Origin: Paracoccus sp041927875
GTDB taxonomy: Bacteria; Pseudomonadota; Alphaproteobacteria; Rhodobacterales; Rhodobacteraceae
NCBI RefSeq assembly: GCF_041927875.1
Contig: NZ_JBHFHN010000003.1
Strand: one strand, 5' to 3'
Length of the DNA stretch: 64,000 nucleotides
Below, one piece after another: positions 43,703 to 53,165 of the stretch. Made by a program: the position numbers and the translations under genes. Each line of letters opens with the position of its first letter. The first letter of the stretch is position 1. A model generated the notes under the pieces. That model searched no databases and had not been told where the DNA came from. It saw only the letters and a program-made list of their open reading frames with translations.

Positions 43703-45369
43703 CAGAACAGCCCCACGGTTTCGCCATCCGGGCCGGGCATGATGGTTTCGGCGGCCGGATGGCGGGGCAGGCCGGGCATGGTCATGATCTCGCCGCAGAT
43801 CGCCACGATGAAGCCCGCCCCGGCGGCCAGCCGCACCTCGCGCACCGGGACGGTGTGGCCGGTAGGTGCGCCGCGCTGCGTGGGATCGGTCGAAAAGCTG
43901 TATTGGGTTTTCGCCATGCAGACCGGCAGATGGCCATGGCCCGCAGTCTCCCATGCGGTCAACTGGTCGCGCACGGCCTTGTCGGCGGTCACGCCATCGG
44001 CGCGATAGATGCGGCGGGCGACAGTTTCGATCTTGTCCCACAGCGCCATGTCGTCGGGATAGATCGGGGCAAAGTCGGATGGCGCATCGGTCAGCGCGAC
44101 CACGGCGCGGGCCAGATCCTCGGCCCCTGCCCCGCCATCGGCCCAGTGCCGGCAGACCACCGCATCCACCCCGGCGGCAGCGGCGGCGGCGCGGACGGCG
44201 GCGATTTCGGCATCGGTATCGGCGGTGAAATGGTTGATCGCCACCACCACCGGCACGCCGAACGCGCGCGTATTTTCGATATGGCGCGCCAGATTGGCGC
44301 AGCCGCGTTCGACGGCGGCCACATCCTCGGCCCCCAGTCCCTCGCGCGCGACGCCGCCGTTCATCTTCAGGGCGCGCACGGTGGCGACGACGACAGCGGC
44401 CGAGGGCTTCAGCCCGGCCTTGCGGCACTTGATGTCAAAGAACTTTTCCGCGCCCAGATCGGCACCGAAGCCCGCCTCGGTCACGACATAATCGGCCAGT
44501 TTCAGCGCCGTCGTCGTGGCCACGACCGAGTTGCAGCCATGCGCGATGTTGGCAAAGGGGCCGCCATGCACAAAGGCCGGGGTGTGTTCCAGCGTCTGCA
44601 CCAGATTGGGTTGCAGCGCGTCCTTCAGCAGCACCACCATCGCGCCGTCCGCCTTCAGATCGCCGCAGGTGACGGGCGTCTTGTCGCGGGTATAGGCGAC
44701 GACGATCCGCGCCAGCCGGTCGCGCAGGTCATCCAGATCGCGCGCCAGGCACAGGATCGCCATGACTTCGGAGGCCACGGTGATGTCGAACCCCGCCTGC
44801 CGGGGAAAGCCGTTCGAGACGCCGCCCAGGCTGACCACAATGTCGCGCAGCGCGCGGTCGTTCATGTCGACGACGCGCCGCCAGGTGACGCGGCGGCTGT
44901 CGATGCCCAGATCGTTGCCCCAATAGATGTGGTTGTCGATCATCGCAGACAGCAGGTTATGGGCGCTGGTGATGGCGTGGAAATCGCCGGTGAAATGCAG
45001 GTTCATCGATTCCATCGGCACGATCTGCGCGCGCCCGCCACCGGCCGCGCCGCCCTTCATGCCGAAGTTCGGGCCAAGCGATGCCTCGCGGATGCAGATC
45101 GCGGCCTTGTGGCCGATGCGCGACAGCGCGTCGCCAAGGCCGACCGTGGTGGTCGTCTTGCCCTCGCCCGCCGGGGTCGGGCTGATGGCGGTGACCAGGA
45201 TCAGCTTGCCATCCGGGCGGCCCGACAGCGTGGCGATGAAGTCGCGGTCGATCTTGGCCTTGTCGCGGCCATAGGGGATCAGCGCGTCTTCGGGGATCGA
45301 CAGTTTCGCGGCGATTTCGGGCATCGGGCGCAGGCGCGCGGCGCGGGCGATCTGGATGTCGGTTTGCAT
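43702..45369 (-). CDS. fhs: Formate-tetrahydrofolate ligase
   Basis: This 555-residue enzyme attaches formate to tetrahydrofolate using ATP. The phosphate loop TPAGEGKTTTTVGLGD is near residue 62. Other family stretches are IREASLGPNFGMKGGAAGGG, DMNDRALR, and FVHGGPFANIAHGCNS. The start at 45369 has a GGAGGAAC ribosome site. Upstream in-frame sequence is not conserved protein. Confidence 0.97.
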   Translation of the reverse strand: MQTDIQIARAARLRPMPEIAAKLSIPEDALIPYGRDKAKIDRDFIATLSGRPDGKLILVTAISPTPAGEGKTTTTVGLGDALSRIGHKAAICIREASLGPNFGMKGGAAGGGRAQIVPMESMNLHFTGDFHAITSAHNLLSAMIDNHIYWGNDLGIDSRRVTWRRVVDMNDRALRDIVVSLGGVSNGFPRQAGFDITVASEVMAILCLARDLDDLRDRLARIVVAYTRDKTPVTCGDLKADGAMVVLLKDALQPNLVQTLEHTPAFVHGGPFANIAHGCNSVVATTTALKLADYVVTEAGFGADLGAEKFFDIKCRKAGLKPSAAVVVATVRALKMNGGVAREGLGAEDVAAVERGCANLARHIENTRAFGVPVVVAINHFTADTDAEIAAVRAAAAAAGVDAVVCRHWADGGAGAEDLARAVVALTDAPSDFAPIYPDDMALWDKIETVARRIYRADGVTADKAVRDQLTAWETAGHGHLPVCMAKTQYSFSTDPTQRGAPTGHTVPVREVRLAAGAGFIVAICGEIMTMPGLPRHPAAETIMPGPDGETVGLF

Positions 45370-45559
45370 GGTTCCTCCGCTATCCGGGCCTTGTTGGCCC
45401 TGATCGGGGCCGCAATCAACCCCCAAGGCCCGGCAGATTGCGCCCTTGGGCCGCCGTTCTGCGACCTGCGACTTTTGGTGCAGGCGGGAACCGCGGCGGG
45501 CGGGCGGTGTTATCGTCAAAAGGGCGCAAGGGGCGCCCGGCAGGAACAAGGGGGCCGCC

Positions 45560-45640
45560 ATGCGCGCAGCAACGCTGATGATCAACCTGGGGTTCGGCAT
45601 GGGCTTGGCACTTGCCAGCGGGCTGATGCTGGTGCTGTGA
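45560..45640 (+). CDS. Small hydrophobic peptide, 26 residues
   Basis: The frame ATG 45560 to TGA 45640 encodes 26 residues. After MRAATL the chain is almost wholly hydrophobic (MINLGFGMGLALASGLMLVL), one membrane helix. AAGGGGG stands at a proper distance before the ATG, and a strong terminator follows 19 bases after the stop. No family is recognised. It is divergent from fhs and convergent with ftsH. Confidence 0.55.
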   Translation: MRAATLMINLGFGMGLALASGLMLVL

Positions 45641-45659
45641 CGAACAGCCCCGAACATGA

Positions 45660-45687
45660 AAAAGGCCCCGCCTTGGCGGGGCCTTTT
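45660..45687. terminator. Bidirectional intrinsic terminator between the small peptide gene and ftsH
   Basis: A 12-base-pair stem AAAAGGCCCCGC / GCGGGGCCTTTT with loop CTTG. T-runs are formed on both strands. It ends 4 bases before the ftsH stop on the opposite strand and serves both convergent transcripts. Confidence 0.9.
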
Positions 45688-45691
45688 CGCA

Positions 45692-47593
45692 TCAGGCGGT
45701 CGGCTCGGGCGCCGGGTCAGCGGGGCGCGGGCCGCCCTTCGGCACCACCGGGATCACCGGCAGACCGCTGCCCGAGGGCGGCGGCGTGTCATCGTCGGCA
45801 TGGATCGGCTCACCTCGGATGATGCGGCCGATCTCCTCGCCGGTCAGGGTCTCGTATTCCAGAAGGCCCTTGGCCAGACGCTCGAACTCCTCGGTCTTGT
45901 CCAGCAGGATGGTGCGGGCGGTCTGATAACCGTCCTCGATCAGCTGGCGCACTTCGGCCTCGATCTTTTCCTTGGTCGCGGCGCTGACCGAGAAACCACC
46001 GGTATTGCCCTGATAGCCCTCATGCGCCTCGGCGTAATCGACCGCACCGATCGTGTCGGACATGCCCCAGCGCATGACCATGGCGCGGGCCAGCGCACTG
46101 GCCTGCTGGATGTCGCCCGCCGGCCCGTTCGAGACCCCCTCCTCGCCGTATTTGATGATCTCGGCGGCCTTGCCGGCCATGGTCATGGCGATGCGCTGCT
46201 TGGCCTCATCCTTGTGCATGTTCAGCCGGTCCATCTCGGGCAGGCTGACGACCATGCCCAGCGCGCCGCCGCGCGGGATGATGGTGGCCTTGTAGACCGG
46301 ATCGCATTTCGGCAGCGACAGCCCGACGATGGCATGGCCGGCCTCGTGATAGGCGGTCTTTTCCTTTTGCTCGGGCGTCAGCACCATGCTGCGGCGTTCG
46401 ACGCCCAGCATCACCTTGTCCTTGGCGTTTTCAAAATCGGCCATGCTGACAAAGCGGCGACCGATGCGGGCGGCCATCAGCGCGGCCTCGTTCACCAGGT
46501 TGGCCAGATCGGCGCCCGAGAAACCCGGCGTGCCGCGCGCGATCAGCCGCAGGTCCACATCGGGACCGACCGGCACCTTGCGGGCGTGGACGTTCAGGAT
46601 CTTCTCGCGGCCCTTGATGTCGGGGTTCGGCACATGGATCTGGCGGTCGAAGCGGCCGGGGCGCAGCAGCGCGGGGTCGAGCACGTCGCGGCGGTTGGTG
46701 GCGGCGATGATGATGATGCCCTCATTCGCCTCGAACCCGTCCATCTCGACAAGAAGCTGGTTCAGCGTCTGTTCGCGTTCGTCATTGCCGCCGCCGATGC
46801 CCACGCCACGGGCGCGACCCACGGCGTCGATCTCGTCGATGAAGACGATGCAGGGGGCGTTCTTTTTCGCCTGCTCGAACATGTCGCGCACGCGCGACGC
46901 GCCCACCCCGACGAACATTTCGACGAAATCAGAGCCAGAGATGGTGAAGAACGGCACCCCGGCCTCACCCGCGATGGCGCGGGCCAGCAGGGTCTTACCG
47001 GTGCCGGGCGGGCCGACCAGCAGCGCGCCTTTCGGGATCTTGCCGCCCAGGCGGCTGAACTTTTGCGGGTTGCGCAGGAACTCGACGATTTCTTCCAGTT
47101 CCTCTTTGGCTTCGTCGATGCCCGCCACGTCATCAAAGGTCACGCGGCCATGCTTTTCGGTCAACAGCTTGGCCTTGGATTTGCCAAAGCCCATGGCGCC
47201 GCCACGCCCGCCGCCCTGCATCCGGTTCATGAAGAAGATCCAGACGCCGATCAGCAGGATGAAGGGCAGCCAGACGCCCAAAAGCGACATGAAGCCCGAT
47301 TGCTGCTGGCGTTCGACCTTGACCTCGACATTCTTGTCGATCAGGCGGTCGCTGATCTGGTCGCCCTGCGGCTTGATCGTGGTGTATTGCGTGCCGTCCT
47401 TGCCCCGAAAGGCGACCCGTTCGCCGTCCAGGATGACGGATGCGACCTGATCGTTATCGACCCGTTCGATGAAGTCCGAATACGTGACCGATCGCGCGTT
47501 CATCGCGGCGCTGTTGCCGCCGAACATGTTGAACAGGGCCAGTATCAGCAGGAACAGGACCACCCAGAAGGCGATGTTGCGCGCGTTTCCCAA
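45692..47593 (-). CDS. ftsH: ATP-dependent zinc metalloprotease FtsH
   Basis: This 633-residue membrane AAA+ protease degrades misassembled membrane proteins and short-lived regulators. It has two membrane segments (about 6-24 and 104-122), Walker A GPPGTGKT, Walker B CIVFIDEIDAVG, the arginine-finger region ATNRRDVLDPALLRPGRFD, and the zinc site HEAGH. A TTG start at 47593 is preferred because AGGGAG lies 6 bases upstream and homologues begin at this GNARNIAFW. A GTG at 47617 would add 8 residues. Confidence 0.95.
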   Translation of the reverse strand: MGNARNIAFWVVLFLLILALFNMFGGNSAAMNARSVTYSDFIERVDNDQVASVILDGERVAFRGKDGTQYTTIKPQGDQISDRLIDKNVEVKVERQQQSGFMSLLGVWLPFILLIGVWIFFMNRMQGGGRGGAMGFGKSKAKLLTEKHGRVTFDDVAGIDEAKEELEEIVEFLRNPQKFSRLGGKIPKGALLVGPPGTGKTLLARAIAGEAGVPFFTISGSDFVEMFVGVGASRVRDMFEQAKKNAPCIVFIDEIDAVGRARGVGIGGGNDEREQTLNQLLVEMDGFEANEGIIIIAATNRRDVLDPALLRPGRFDRQIHVPNPDIKGREKILNVHARKVPVGPDVDLRLIARGTPGFSGADLANLVNEAALMAARIGRRFVSMADFENAKDKVMLGVERRSMVLTPEQKEKTAYHEAGHAIVGLSLPKCDPVYKATIIPRGGALGMVVSLPEMDRLNMHKDEAKQRIAMTMAGKAAEIIKYGEEGVSNGPAGDIQQASALARAMVMRWGMSDTIGAVDYAEAHEGYQGNTGGFSVSAATKEKIEAEVRQLIEDGYQTARTILLDKTEEFERLAKGLLEYETLTGEEIGRIIRGEPIHADDDTPPPSGSGLPVIPVVPKGGPRPADPAPEPTA

Positions 47594-47678
47594 AATAGTC
47601 TCCCTGTTCAGCGGCACGAACCGGGCGGCAAGGGGCCGTCACGGTCATGGGGTGAAAATAGGCATTCGGGCGCGGGGT

Positions 47679-48929
47679 TCAATGCGCGAATGACGTTCTG
47701 ACGAAATCGTCGCGGTCCCCCAGCCATTCGGCGGGCAAAAGCGGCGGGTTGCCGCGCAGGGGAAAGGCGGCGGCAATCGGGCGTCCGCCGTGCCATAGCG
47801 CCGGGCTGGCGCGCAGGGCGGCGTGCGACAGGCCGGTGGCGCGGGGGTCATGCAGATGCGACAGGCCAGCGGCCCCCAGGGGCGCGATCTGGCCCGCCAC
47901 GGGCGGGGTCACGCGCCACAGCCGATCCCAGATCAGCGCCTGGCCGGGCAGCACCGCGACCGGCCCCGGCTGACAGGTCGCGTCACGGGTCAGGATCAGA
48001 TCGCCCCGCCGCAGCGTGGTCATGACCCCATGCAGCGGCCCGCCCTCGGCCCGCGCGATGCGGTCCATCAGGTGATCCAGGGCGCGGCCACCCGGGGCCG
48101 GGCCGGGACCGGCCAGCCAGATCAGCGCGGCCCCGATCAGATGGCGGGCGACGGCGGGGTCGAGCGCAGCGAAGTCGGTCAGCGGCAGCCGCATCTCGCC
48201 GCGCTCAAGGGCGATCATCCCGGCGGCGGCCCCGGCGGCCGCATCCAGCGCCCGCAGCCGGTCGCGCGCCTGTGCCGCCAGATCGGTCAGCGCCTGAGTG
48301 GCACCGGGCTGGCCCGCCAGCACCTGACGGGCGCGGATGCGGGCAAAGCGCGGGTCGTCATTGCTGGGGTCGTCGACCCAAGGCGTGCCGCGCGCCCGCA
48401 GCCAGTCGCGCAGATCGTCGCGCGCGATCCCCAGCATCGGCCGCAGCCAGACCACCCCGCCCGACTGACGCCGCGCCGCCATGCCCGACTGGCCACGCGG
48501 CCCGGCGCGGCGAGCGATCTCGATCAGCACGGTTTCGGCCTGATCGTCGGCGGTATGACCCAGGGCGATGTGGCTGATGCCGCGCGCGGCGGCCCAATCG
48601 GCCAGCAGGCGATAACGCGCCGCCCGCGCCGCCGCCATCAGATTGCCGCGACCGTCCCAGCCGGTCCATGCCAGCACATCGCCCATAAGGTTCAGCGCGG
48701 CGGCGGCGCGGATGACGCCCGCCGCCTCATCCGCGGCGGCAGCGCGCAGGCGGTGATCGACCGAGGCCACCGCCAGCCCCACCCCGGCCCGCGCCGCCCA
48801 ATCGGCGGCCAGATGCAACATGGCGATGGAATCGCCGCCGCCCGACACCGCGAGGCCAAGCCGCGCCGGGCGGTCACCGGCCAAAGCGGCCTCCAGATCC
48901 TGATCGAAGCGCCGTTGAAGCGCGGTCAT
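47679..48929 (-). CDS. tilS: tRNA(Ile)-lysidine synthase
   Basis: This 416-residue enzyme adds lysine to C34 of the tRNA-Ile that reads AUA. The PP-loop AVSGGGDS (residues 27-34) and the downstream ALGHTADDQAETVL and RAGPRGQSGMAARR stretches are typical of TilS. The start overlaps the cpoB stop (TGATG). The C-terminal substrate-binding part is less conserved, as usual. Confidence 0.95.
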   Translation of the reverse strand: MTALQRRFDQDLEAALAGDRPARLGLAVSGGGDSIAMLHLAADWAARAGVGLAVASVDHRLRAAAADEAAGVIRAAAALNLMGDVLAWTGWDGRGNLMAAARAARYRLLADWAAARGISHIALGHTADDQAETVLIEIARRAGPRGQSGMAARRQSGGVVWLRPMLGIARDDLRDWLRARGTPWVDDPSNDDPRFARIRARQVLAGQPGATQALTDLAAQARDRLRALDAAAGAAAGMIALERGEMRLPLTDFAALDPAVARHLIGAALIWLAGPGPAPGGRALDHLMDRIARAEGGPLHGVMTTLRRGDLILTRDATCQPGPVAVLPGQALIWDRLWRVTPPVAGQIAPLGAAGLSHLHDPRATGLSHAALRASPALWHGGRPIAAAFPLRGNPPLLPAEWLGDRDDFVRTSFAH

Positions 48930-49801
48930 CACGCGCAGGACAGGGCCTGCCGCCCGCTGTCGGCCGCTTCCGCCTCGAGCGTGGCGGCAAAGCGGTGGCC
49001 GACCTCGGCCAGCGTCACGCAGGCCGCGTCATGTTGGCCCAACTGGCCCAAAGCCTGCCCCAGCGACAGCAGGCTGGCGGCGGCACGCGGCCCGTCGGGA
49101 TCGCCGGAAAACGCATCCAGCCAGATGCCCGCCGCGCCGCGCAGATCGCCCGCCCCGGCCAGGGCCTGCCCCTGACCGTAACGGGCCTGCCCGATCAGGG
49201 CGCTTTTCGGATAGGATTGGGCAAAGGCCGCGAAGAGATCGGCTGCGCGGCGAAAGTCACCCTGACCGAGCACCCCCTGGGCCCGGTCAAGTTCCGCCTG
49301 TTCGCCCGCATGAAGCGGCGCCCCGGCGCGGGGAGTGGCCTCGGATTTCTGCACCGGCGCGGCAGGCGCCGATGAACTGGGCGACAACGCATCGGGCGTG
49401 GCACCAGCGGCGGGGTTGCCCAGCGGAGGGGTCTGGCCGACGCTGCCCAGATCGCAACCTTCTTCCATCTCGCACAGGCGGAACTCAAGATCGCCGATGC
49501 GATTGGTGCCGTCAGTCACCACCCGGTCGATCCGGTTCTGGATCGCCTCGGTCTGGCCGGTCAACTGCGACAGCGTGGCTTCCATGCTGTTCAGCCGGTC
49601 CAGCGCGGTGACGCCACCGGCGGCGCGGATCCCGTCGGGACCGGAGGCCATCAGCTCGGCCCGCAGGGCCTGGATGTCCTGTGCCAGACGGGTCAGTTCG
49701 GCGCGAATATCGGCCAGCTTCTGCGGGCGATCCTGCGACATGGCCGCCAGCGGCAGCGCCGCCAGCAGGCCAGCCAGGATCAGGGGGCGAAACGCGGTCA
49801 T
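48929..49801 (-). CDS. cpoB: Cell division coordinator CpoB (YbgF)
   Basis: This 290-residue periplasmic protein has a signal peptide (residues 1-22, ending AMS), a coiled coil (about 25-95) that trimerises, a Ser/Pro/Ala linker, and a C-terminal TPR domain (about 165-285). CpoB links the Tol machine to septal peptidoglycan synthesis. Position directly after pal with a one-base overlap supports the assignment. Confidence 0.92.
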   Translation of the reverse strand: MTAFRPLILAGLLAALPLAAMSQDRPQKLADIRAELTRLAQDIQALRAELMASGPDGIRAAGGVTALDRLNSMEATLSQLTGQTEAIQNRIDRVVTDGTNRIGDLEFRLCEMEEGCDLGSVGQTPPLGNPAAGATPDALSPSSSAPAAPVQKSEATPRAGAPLHAGEQAELDRAQGVLGQGDFRRAADLFAAFAQSYPKSALIGQARYGQGQALAGAGDLRGAAGIWLDAFSGDPDGPRAAASLLSLGQALGQLGQHDAACVTLAEVGHRFAATLEAEAADSGRQALSCA

Positions 49802-50298
49802 CAGCTACCCACCCCCGGCGACACGACCGTCACGGCGCGGCGGTTCTTGGCGAAGCACACCTCGGTCGAGCAGATCTCGATCGGGCGTTCTTTGCCATAG
49901 CTGACGGTGCGCAGCCGCACCGGGGCGACGCCCTGCGCGACCAGATATTGCTGCACCGAACTGGCGCGGCGCGCACCAAGGGCCAGGTTATATTCGCGCG
50001 TGCCCTGTTCGTCGGCGTGACCTTCGATCATCGCGACATAGCTGGGGTTCGACGACAGCCAGCGGGCCTGCCCATCCAGAATGCCGCGCGCCGTGGTGTC
50101 CAGCGTGCTTTGGTCATTGGCGAAATGCACCCGGTCACCGACCGCCGCAAAGGCGTCGGTGGGCGAGGTCGCCGCGGGTTGGCCCATCCCCGCATAGGGA
50201 TCGACCAGCGGCGTCACCGTCGTGGGTTTGGGCGTGCAGGCGGTCAGCGCCAAAGCGGCGGCGATTGCCAGCGGCAGGGTCTTGGTCAGCGCAGCCAT
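49801..50298 (-). CDS. pal: Peptidoglycan-associated lipoprotein Pal
   Basis: This 165-residue outer-membrane lipoprotein has a lipobox LTAC with Cys21 and an OmpA-like peptidoglycan-binding domain (VHFANDQSTLD, EGHADEQGTREYNLALGARRA, VSYGKERP). A strong AAGGAGG ribosome site fixes the start at 50298. It binds TolB and tethers the outer membrane to the wall during constriction. Confidence 0.97.
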   Translation of the reverse strand: MAALTKTLPLAIAAALALTACTPKPTTVTPLVDPYAGMGQPAATSPTDAFAAVGDRVHFANDQSTLDTTARGILDGQARWLSSNPSYVAMIEGHADEQGTREYNLALGARRASSVQQYLVAQGVAPVRLRTVSYGKERPIEICSTEVCFAKNRRAVTVVSPGVGS

Positions 50299-50317
50299 CG
50301 GGCGGCCCTCCTTTGTG

Positions 50318-51631
50318 TTACGGCAACAGCGGCGACCAGCCGGGGTCCGAGGCCGGGCCGTCCAAAGTGACAGGGCGCATGTTCCGCCCGGTAATGTCAA
50401 CCGAATGCAGACGCGGCACCCCCGCTTCGCCCGGCGTGACGCGGGTGAACATCACCACCCGGCCATTGGGCGCCCAGGTCGGCCCCTCATCCATGAACGA
50501 GGAGGTCAGCACCCGCTCATCCGATCCATCGACGCGCATCACGCCGATATGGAACTGGCCGCCCGTCTGTTTGGTAAAGGCGATCAGATCGCCCTTGGGC
50601 GACCAGGCCGGGCTGCCATAGCGCCCGTCGCCAAAGCTGATGCGGGTCGGCTCGCCACCGTTGGCCGACATCACATAAAGCTGCTGCGTGCCTGACCGGT
50701 CGGATTCGAACACGATCCGGCTGCCATCGGGCGAAAAGCTGGGCGAGGTCTCGATCGAGGGAGCATTGGTCAACTGCCGCTCACCCCCGCCCGCGATATC
50801 GGCCACGAAAATGTCGGTATTGCCGTTCTCCTCGCGCGAGAAGGCAAGCTGGCGGCCATTGGGCGAAAACCGCGGCGAAAAGGCCATGGTGCCTGCGCGC
50901 GTCGTCACTGGGGCGGAACTGACCGCGCCGACATCGAGCACCTTGATCTGCGGCACCCCGCTTTCATACGAGGTGAAGGCGATCCGGTTGCCATCGGGCG
51001 AGAATCGCGGGTTCAGCACCAGGGCGGCGGAATCGGTCAGCCAGCGGATGTTCGCGCCGTCGTAATCCATCACGCCGATCCGCTTTTGGCGGGCATTCTT
51101 GGGGCCGCTTTCGCCGACGAACACCACGCGGCTGTCGAAATAGGGGCCTTCGCCGGTGATCCGGCCATAGACCGCATCGGCGACCTTGTGGCCCAGCCGC
51201 CGCCAGTCGCCCGACCCTGCGGTGAATTGCAGCCCGTCGCCCATCGGCTGCCCGGAATACACGTCGAACAGGCGAAACCTGACGTCGACCGTGCCGCCGC
51301 TTTCCACCACCTCGCCGGTGATCAGCGCCTGGGCGTTGATCGCCTTCCAGTCCTCATAGACCACCGGGGCCTCGAAACTGGCGGGGGCGGCGACATAGGC
51401 GCTGCGGTCGATTTCGCGGAACAGGCCGGTGCCGGTCAGGTCGTCTGACACGACCTTGGAAATCTTCGCCGCCATCTCGCCCTGGCCGAAGAACACCGGC
51501 AGGGCAAAGGGCATTGGTTCGATCACACCATCGGTGATCTCGATGCGCAACGGGCCGGGGGCCTGTTGCGCGGGGGCGGCCATCGGCAGGGCCATGAGGG
51601 CAGACAGAATCAGGGGAAAGGCGCAGCGCAT
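50318..51631 (-). CDS. tolB: Tol-Pal system protein TolB
   Basis: This 437-residue periplasmic protein has a signal peptide (residues 1-21, ending APA), an N-terminal alpha/beta domain (about 30-165) and a six-bladed beta-propeller built of repeats such as PRFSPDGNRIAFTSYE and PSFSPDGSRIVFESDR. It shuttles between Pal and TolA. It lies between tolA and pal as in other proteobacteria. Confidence 0.97.
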   Translation of the reverse strand: MRCAFPLILSALMALPMAAPAQQAPGPLRIEITDGVIEPMPFALPVFFGQGEMAAKISKVVSDDLTGTGLFREIDRSAYVAAPASFEAPVVYEDWKAINAQALITGEVVESGGTVDVRFRLFDVYSGQPMGDGLQFTAGSGDWRRLGHKVADAVYGRITGEGPYFDSRVVFVGESGPKNARQKRIGVMDYDGANIRWLTDSAALVLNPRFSPDGNRIAFTSYESGVPQIKVLDVGAVSSAPVTTRAGTMAFSPRFSPNGRQLAFSREENGNTDIFVADIAGGGERQLTNAPSIETSPSFSPDGSRIVFESDRSGTQQLYVMSANGGEPTRISFGDGRYGSPAWSPKGDLIAFTKQTGGQFHIGVMRVDGSDERVLTSSFMDEGPTWAPNGRVVMFTRVTPGEAGVPRLHSVDITGRNMRPVTLDGPASDPGWSPLLP

Positions 51632-51685
51632 CGGGGAAACCTTCGTGTTGCGTCGGACATTAGCAAATTGGCGGGGGAAAGCGCA

Positions 51686-53164
51686 TCACTTCATCCTCAT
51701 CTTTTCGGGATTGAAGACGATTTCGATCTGCTTCCAGTGGTCGTATTTGTCGGCGGGCAGCGGGAAACCGCTGGCGCCACAGCGCAGGATGGCGCGGCGC
51801 CCGGCCTCATAGGCCTGGCGCGCCGCCGCCTCGGAGCCGCCGTCGAAACCCGCCATGCGGATCGACTGGGCGATCGGACGGCCATCGGGGCTGGCCTCGA
51901 AGGCGACGGTGACGGTGGTCCCCATCGCCTCGCGCGACAGCGCGCCGACGTTCCAGCATTGCCGGACGGCGACGATGAAGCTGTCCTTTTCGCCCGCCGT
52001 CAGCGGCGGCCCGGCGGGGGCGGACCCGCCGCCACCGGTCGCGGCACCCGATTGCGGCGCGGGGGCGGCTTGCGGCTCGGACTGCGCCTCGGCCAGGGCG
52101 GCCTCCAGCGCGGCGCGGTCTGCGGCCTGCTGATCGGCGCGTTGACGGGCCGCTTCGGCCTCACGCGCCTCGGCACGGCGCTGTTCGGCGGCCTGTTCTT
52201 CGGCCCGGCGTTCTTCGGCCCGGCGTTCCTCGGCGGCGCGTTCTTCGGCAGCCTGTGCTTCGGCGCGGCGTTCGGCGGCGGCTTTTTCTTCGGCGGCGCG
52301 TTCGGCGGCAGCGCGTTCCGCCGCCGCCTGCTCCTCGGCCGCCCGTTCCGCCGCAGCGCGAGCCTCGGCGCGGCGTTCCTCGGCGGCAACAGCCGCAGCC
52401 CGCGCCGCCTCGGCCAGACCGGCCGGACGCGCGCGCGGCCGGGGCGAGGTCGGCGCCGCTGCCGTGGTCAACGGATCCACCACTGGCGAGGCAGGGGTCT
52501 CGGCGGTTTCGGGCGTCTCCTCGCGGATCGATTCCGGAGGCGCGGCGGGCGACAGGCTGTCGGGCGCGGGTTCGGGATCGGGCGCGGGCGTGGGCCGGGT
52601 CGGCGGGTTCACCACCTCGGCCAGTTGCGCATCGGGTTCGGGGGCGGGCGCGGCCTCGGGGGCGATGCGCTGCACGGGGCGGCTTTGCGGGCGCGGCGCA
52701 GGCAGGGGCGCAGGCTCGGCCGGGGGCGGCGGCACCACGGCCGGGGCCTGATCCTGCACATCGGCGCGCGGCGCCGGGGCCAGGTCGGTCAGATCAGGCA
52801 GTTGGCCCGACTGCGGCGCGGGTTCCGGCAGCGCCTCGGGCGCGGGTTCGGGCGCGGGGGCAGGCTCGGGCGTGGCCGGGGCGGGCGGGGTGGCCGCGTC
52901 AGCTTCGGGCGCGACCGGCTGCGCGGCCTGATCGGGGGCCGCCGCAGGCGCGGGCGCGGTGCCCGCAGCATCGCCGGCCGCCTGCGCCGCCGCCGCCAGT
53001 TGCGCGAACTCGGCGTCCGAGATGATGCTGACATCGGTCATCCGCACCGCATCGCGGGGATGGGCGCGAAACAGCGCGCCGCCGACCGCCACCCAGACGA
53101 TCAGCGCGCCATGCCCCAGGCCCGATACCCAGGCCCCGATGCGTTCGGCCCGATCCCACGCCAT
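51686..53164 (-). CDS. tolA: Cell envelope integrity protein TolA
   Basis: This 492-residue protein has one N-terminal membrane helix (about 13-33), a long Pro/Ala/Glu-rich region (about 60-240), an Ala/Glu/Arg-rich coiled coil (about 250-370, ARAAAERAAEEQ and repeats) and a C-terminal domain containing KDSFIVAVRQCWNVGALS. TolA transmits energy from TolQR to Pal at the outer membrane. The coiled-coil coding DNA (about 52100-52430) is internally repetitive, so its length may vary between strains. Confidence 0.93.
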   Translation of the reverse strand: MAWDRAERIGAWVSGLGHGALIVWVAVGGALFRAHPRDAVRMTDVSIISDAEFAQLAAAAQAAGDAAGTAPAPAAAPDQAAQPVAPEADAATPPAPATPEPAPAPEPAPEALPEPAPQSGQLPDLTDLAPAPRADVQDQAPAVVPPPPAEPAPLPAPRPQSRPVQRIAPEAAPAPEPDAQLAEVVNPPTRPTPAPDPEPAPDSLSPAAPPESIREETPETAETPASPVVDPLTTAAAPTSPRPRARPAGLAEAARAAAVAAEERRAEARAAAERAAEEQAAAERAAAERAAEEKAAAERRAEAQAAEERAAEERRAEERRAEEQAAEQRRAEAREAEAARQRADQQAADRAALEAALAEAQSEPQAAPAPQSGAATGGGGSAPAGPPLTAGEKDSFIVAVRQCWNVGALSREAMGTTVTVAFEASPDGRPIAQSIRMAGFDGGSEAAARQAYEAGRRAILRCGASGFPLPADKYDHWKQIEIVFNPEKMRMK

Positions 53165-53165
53165 G

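Noticed and set aside
43403..44428. Long minus-strand frame of 341 codons covering chorismate mutase and part of fhs
   Set aside because: Only its last 99 codons are a real gene. The rest is fhs read in another frame, and the true start is the ATG overlapping the fhs stop.
52100..52430. Tandem repeat in tolA as a separate repeat element
   Set aside because: The periodicity reflects the Ala/Glu/Arg coiled-coil codons of TolA and needs no extra explanation.
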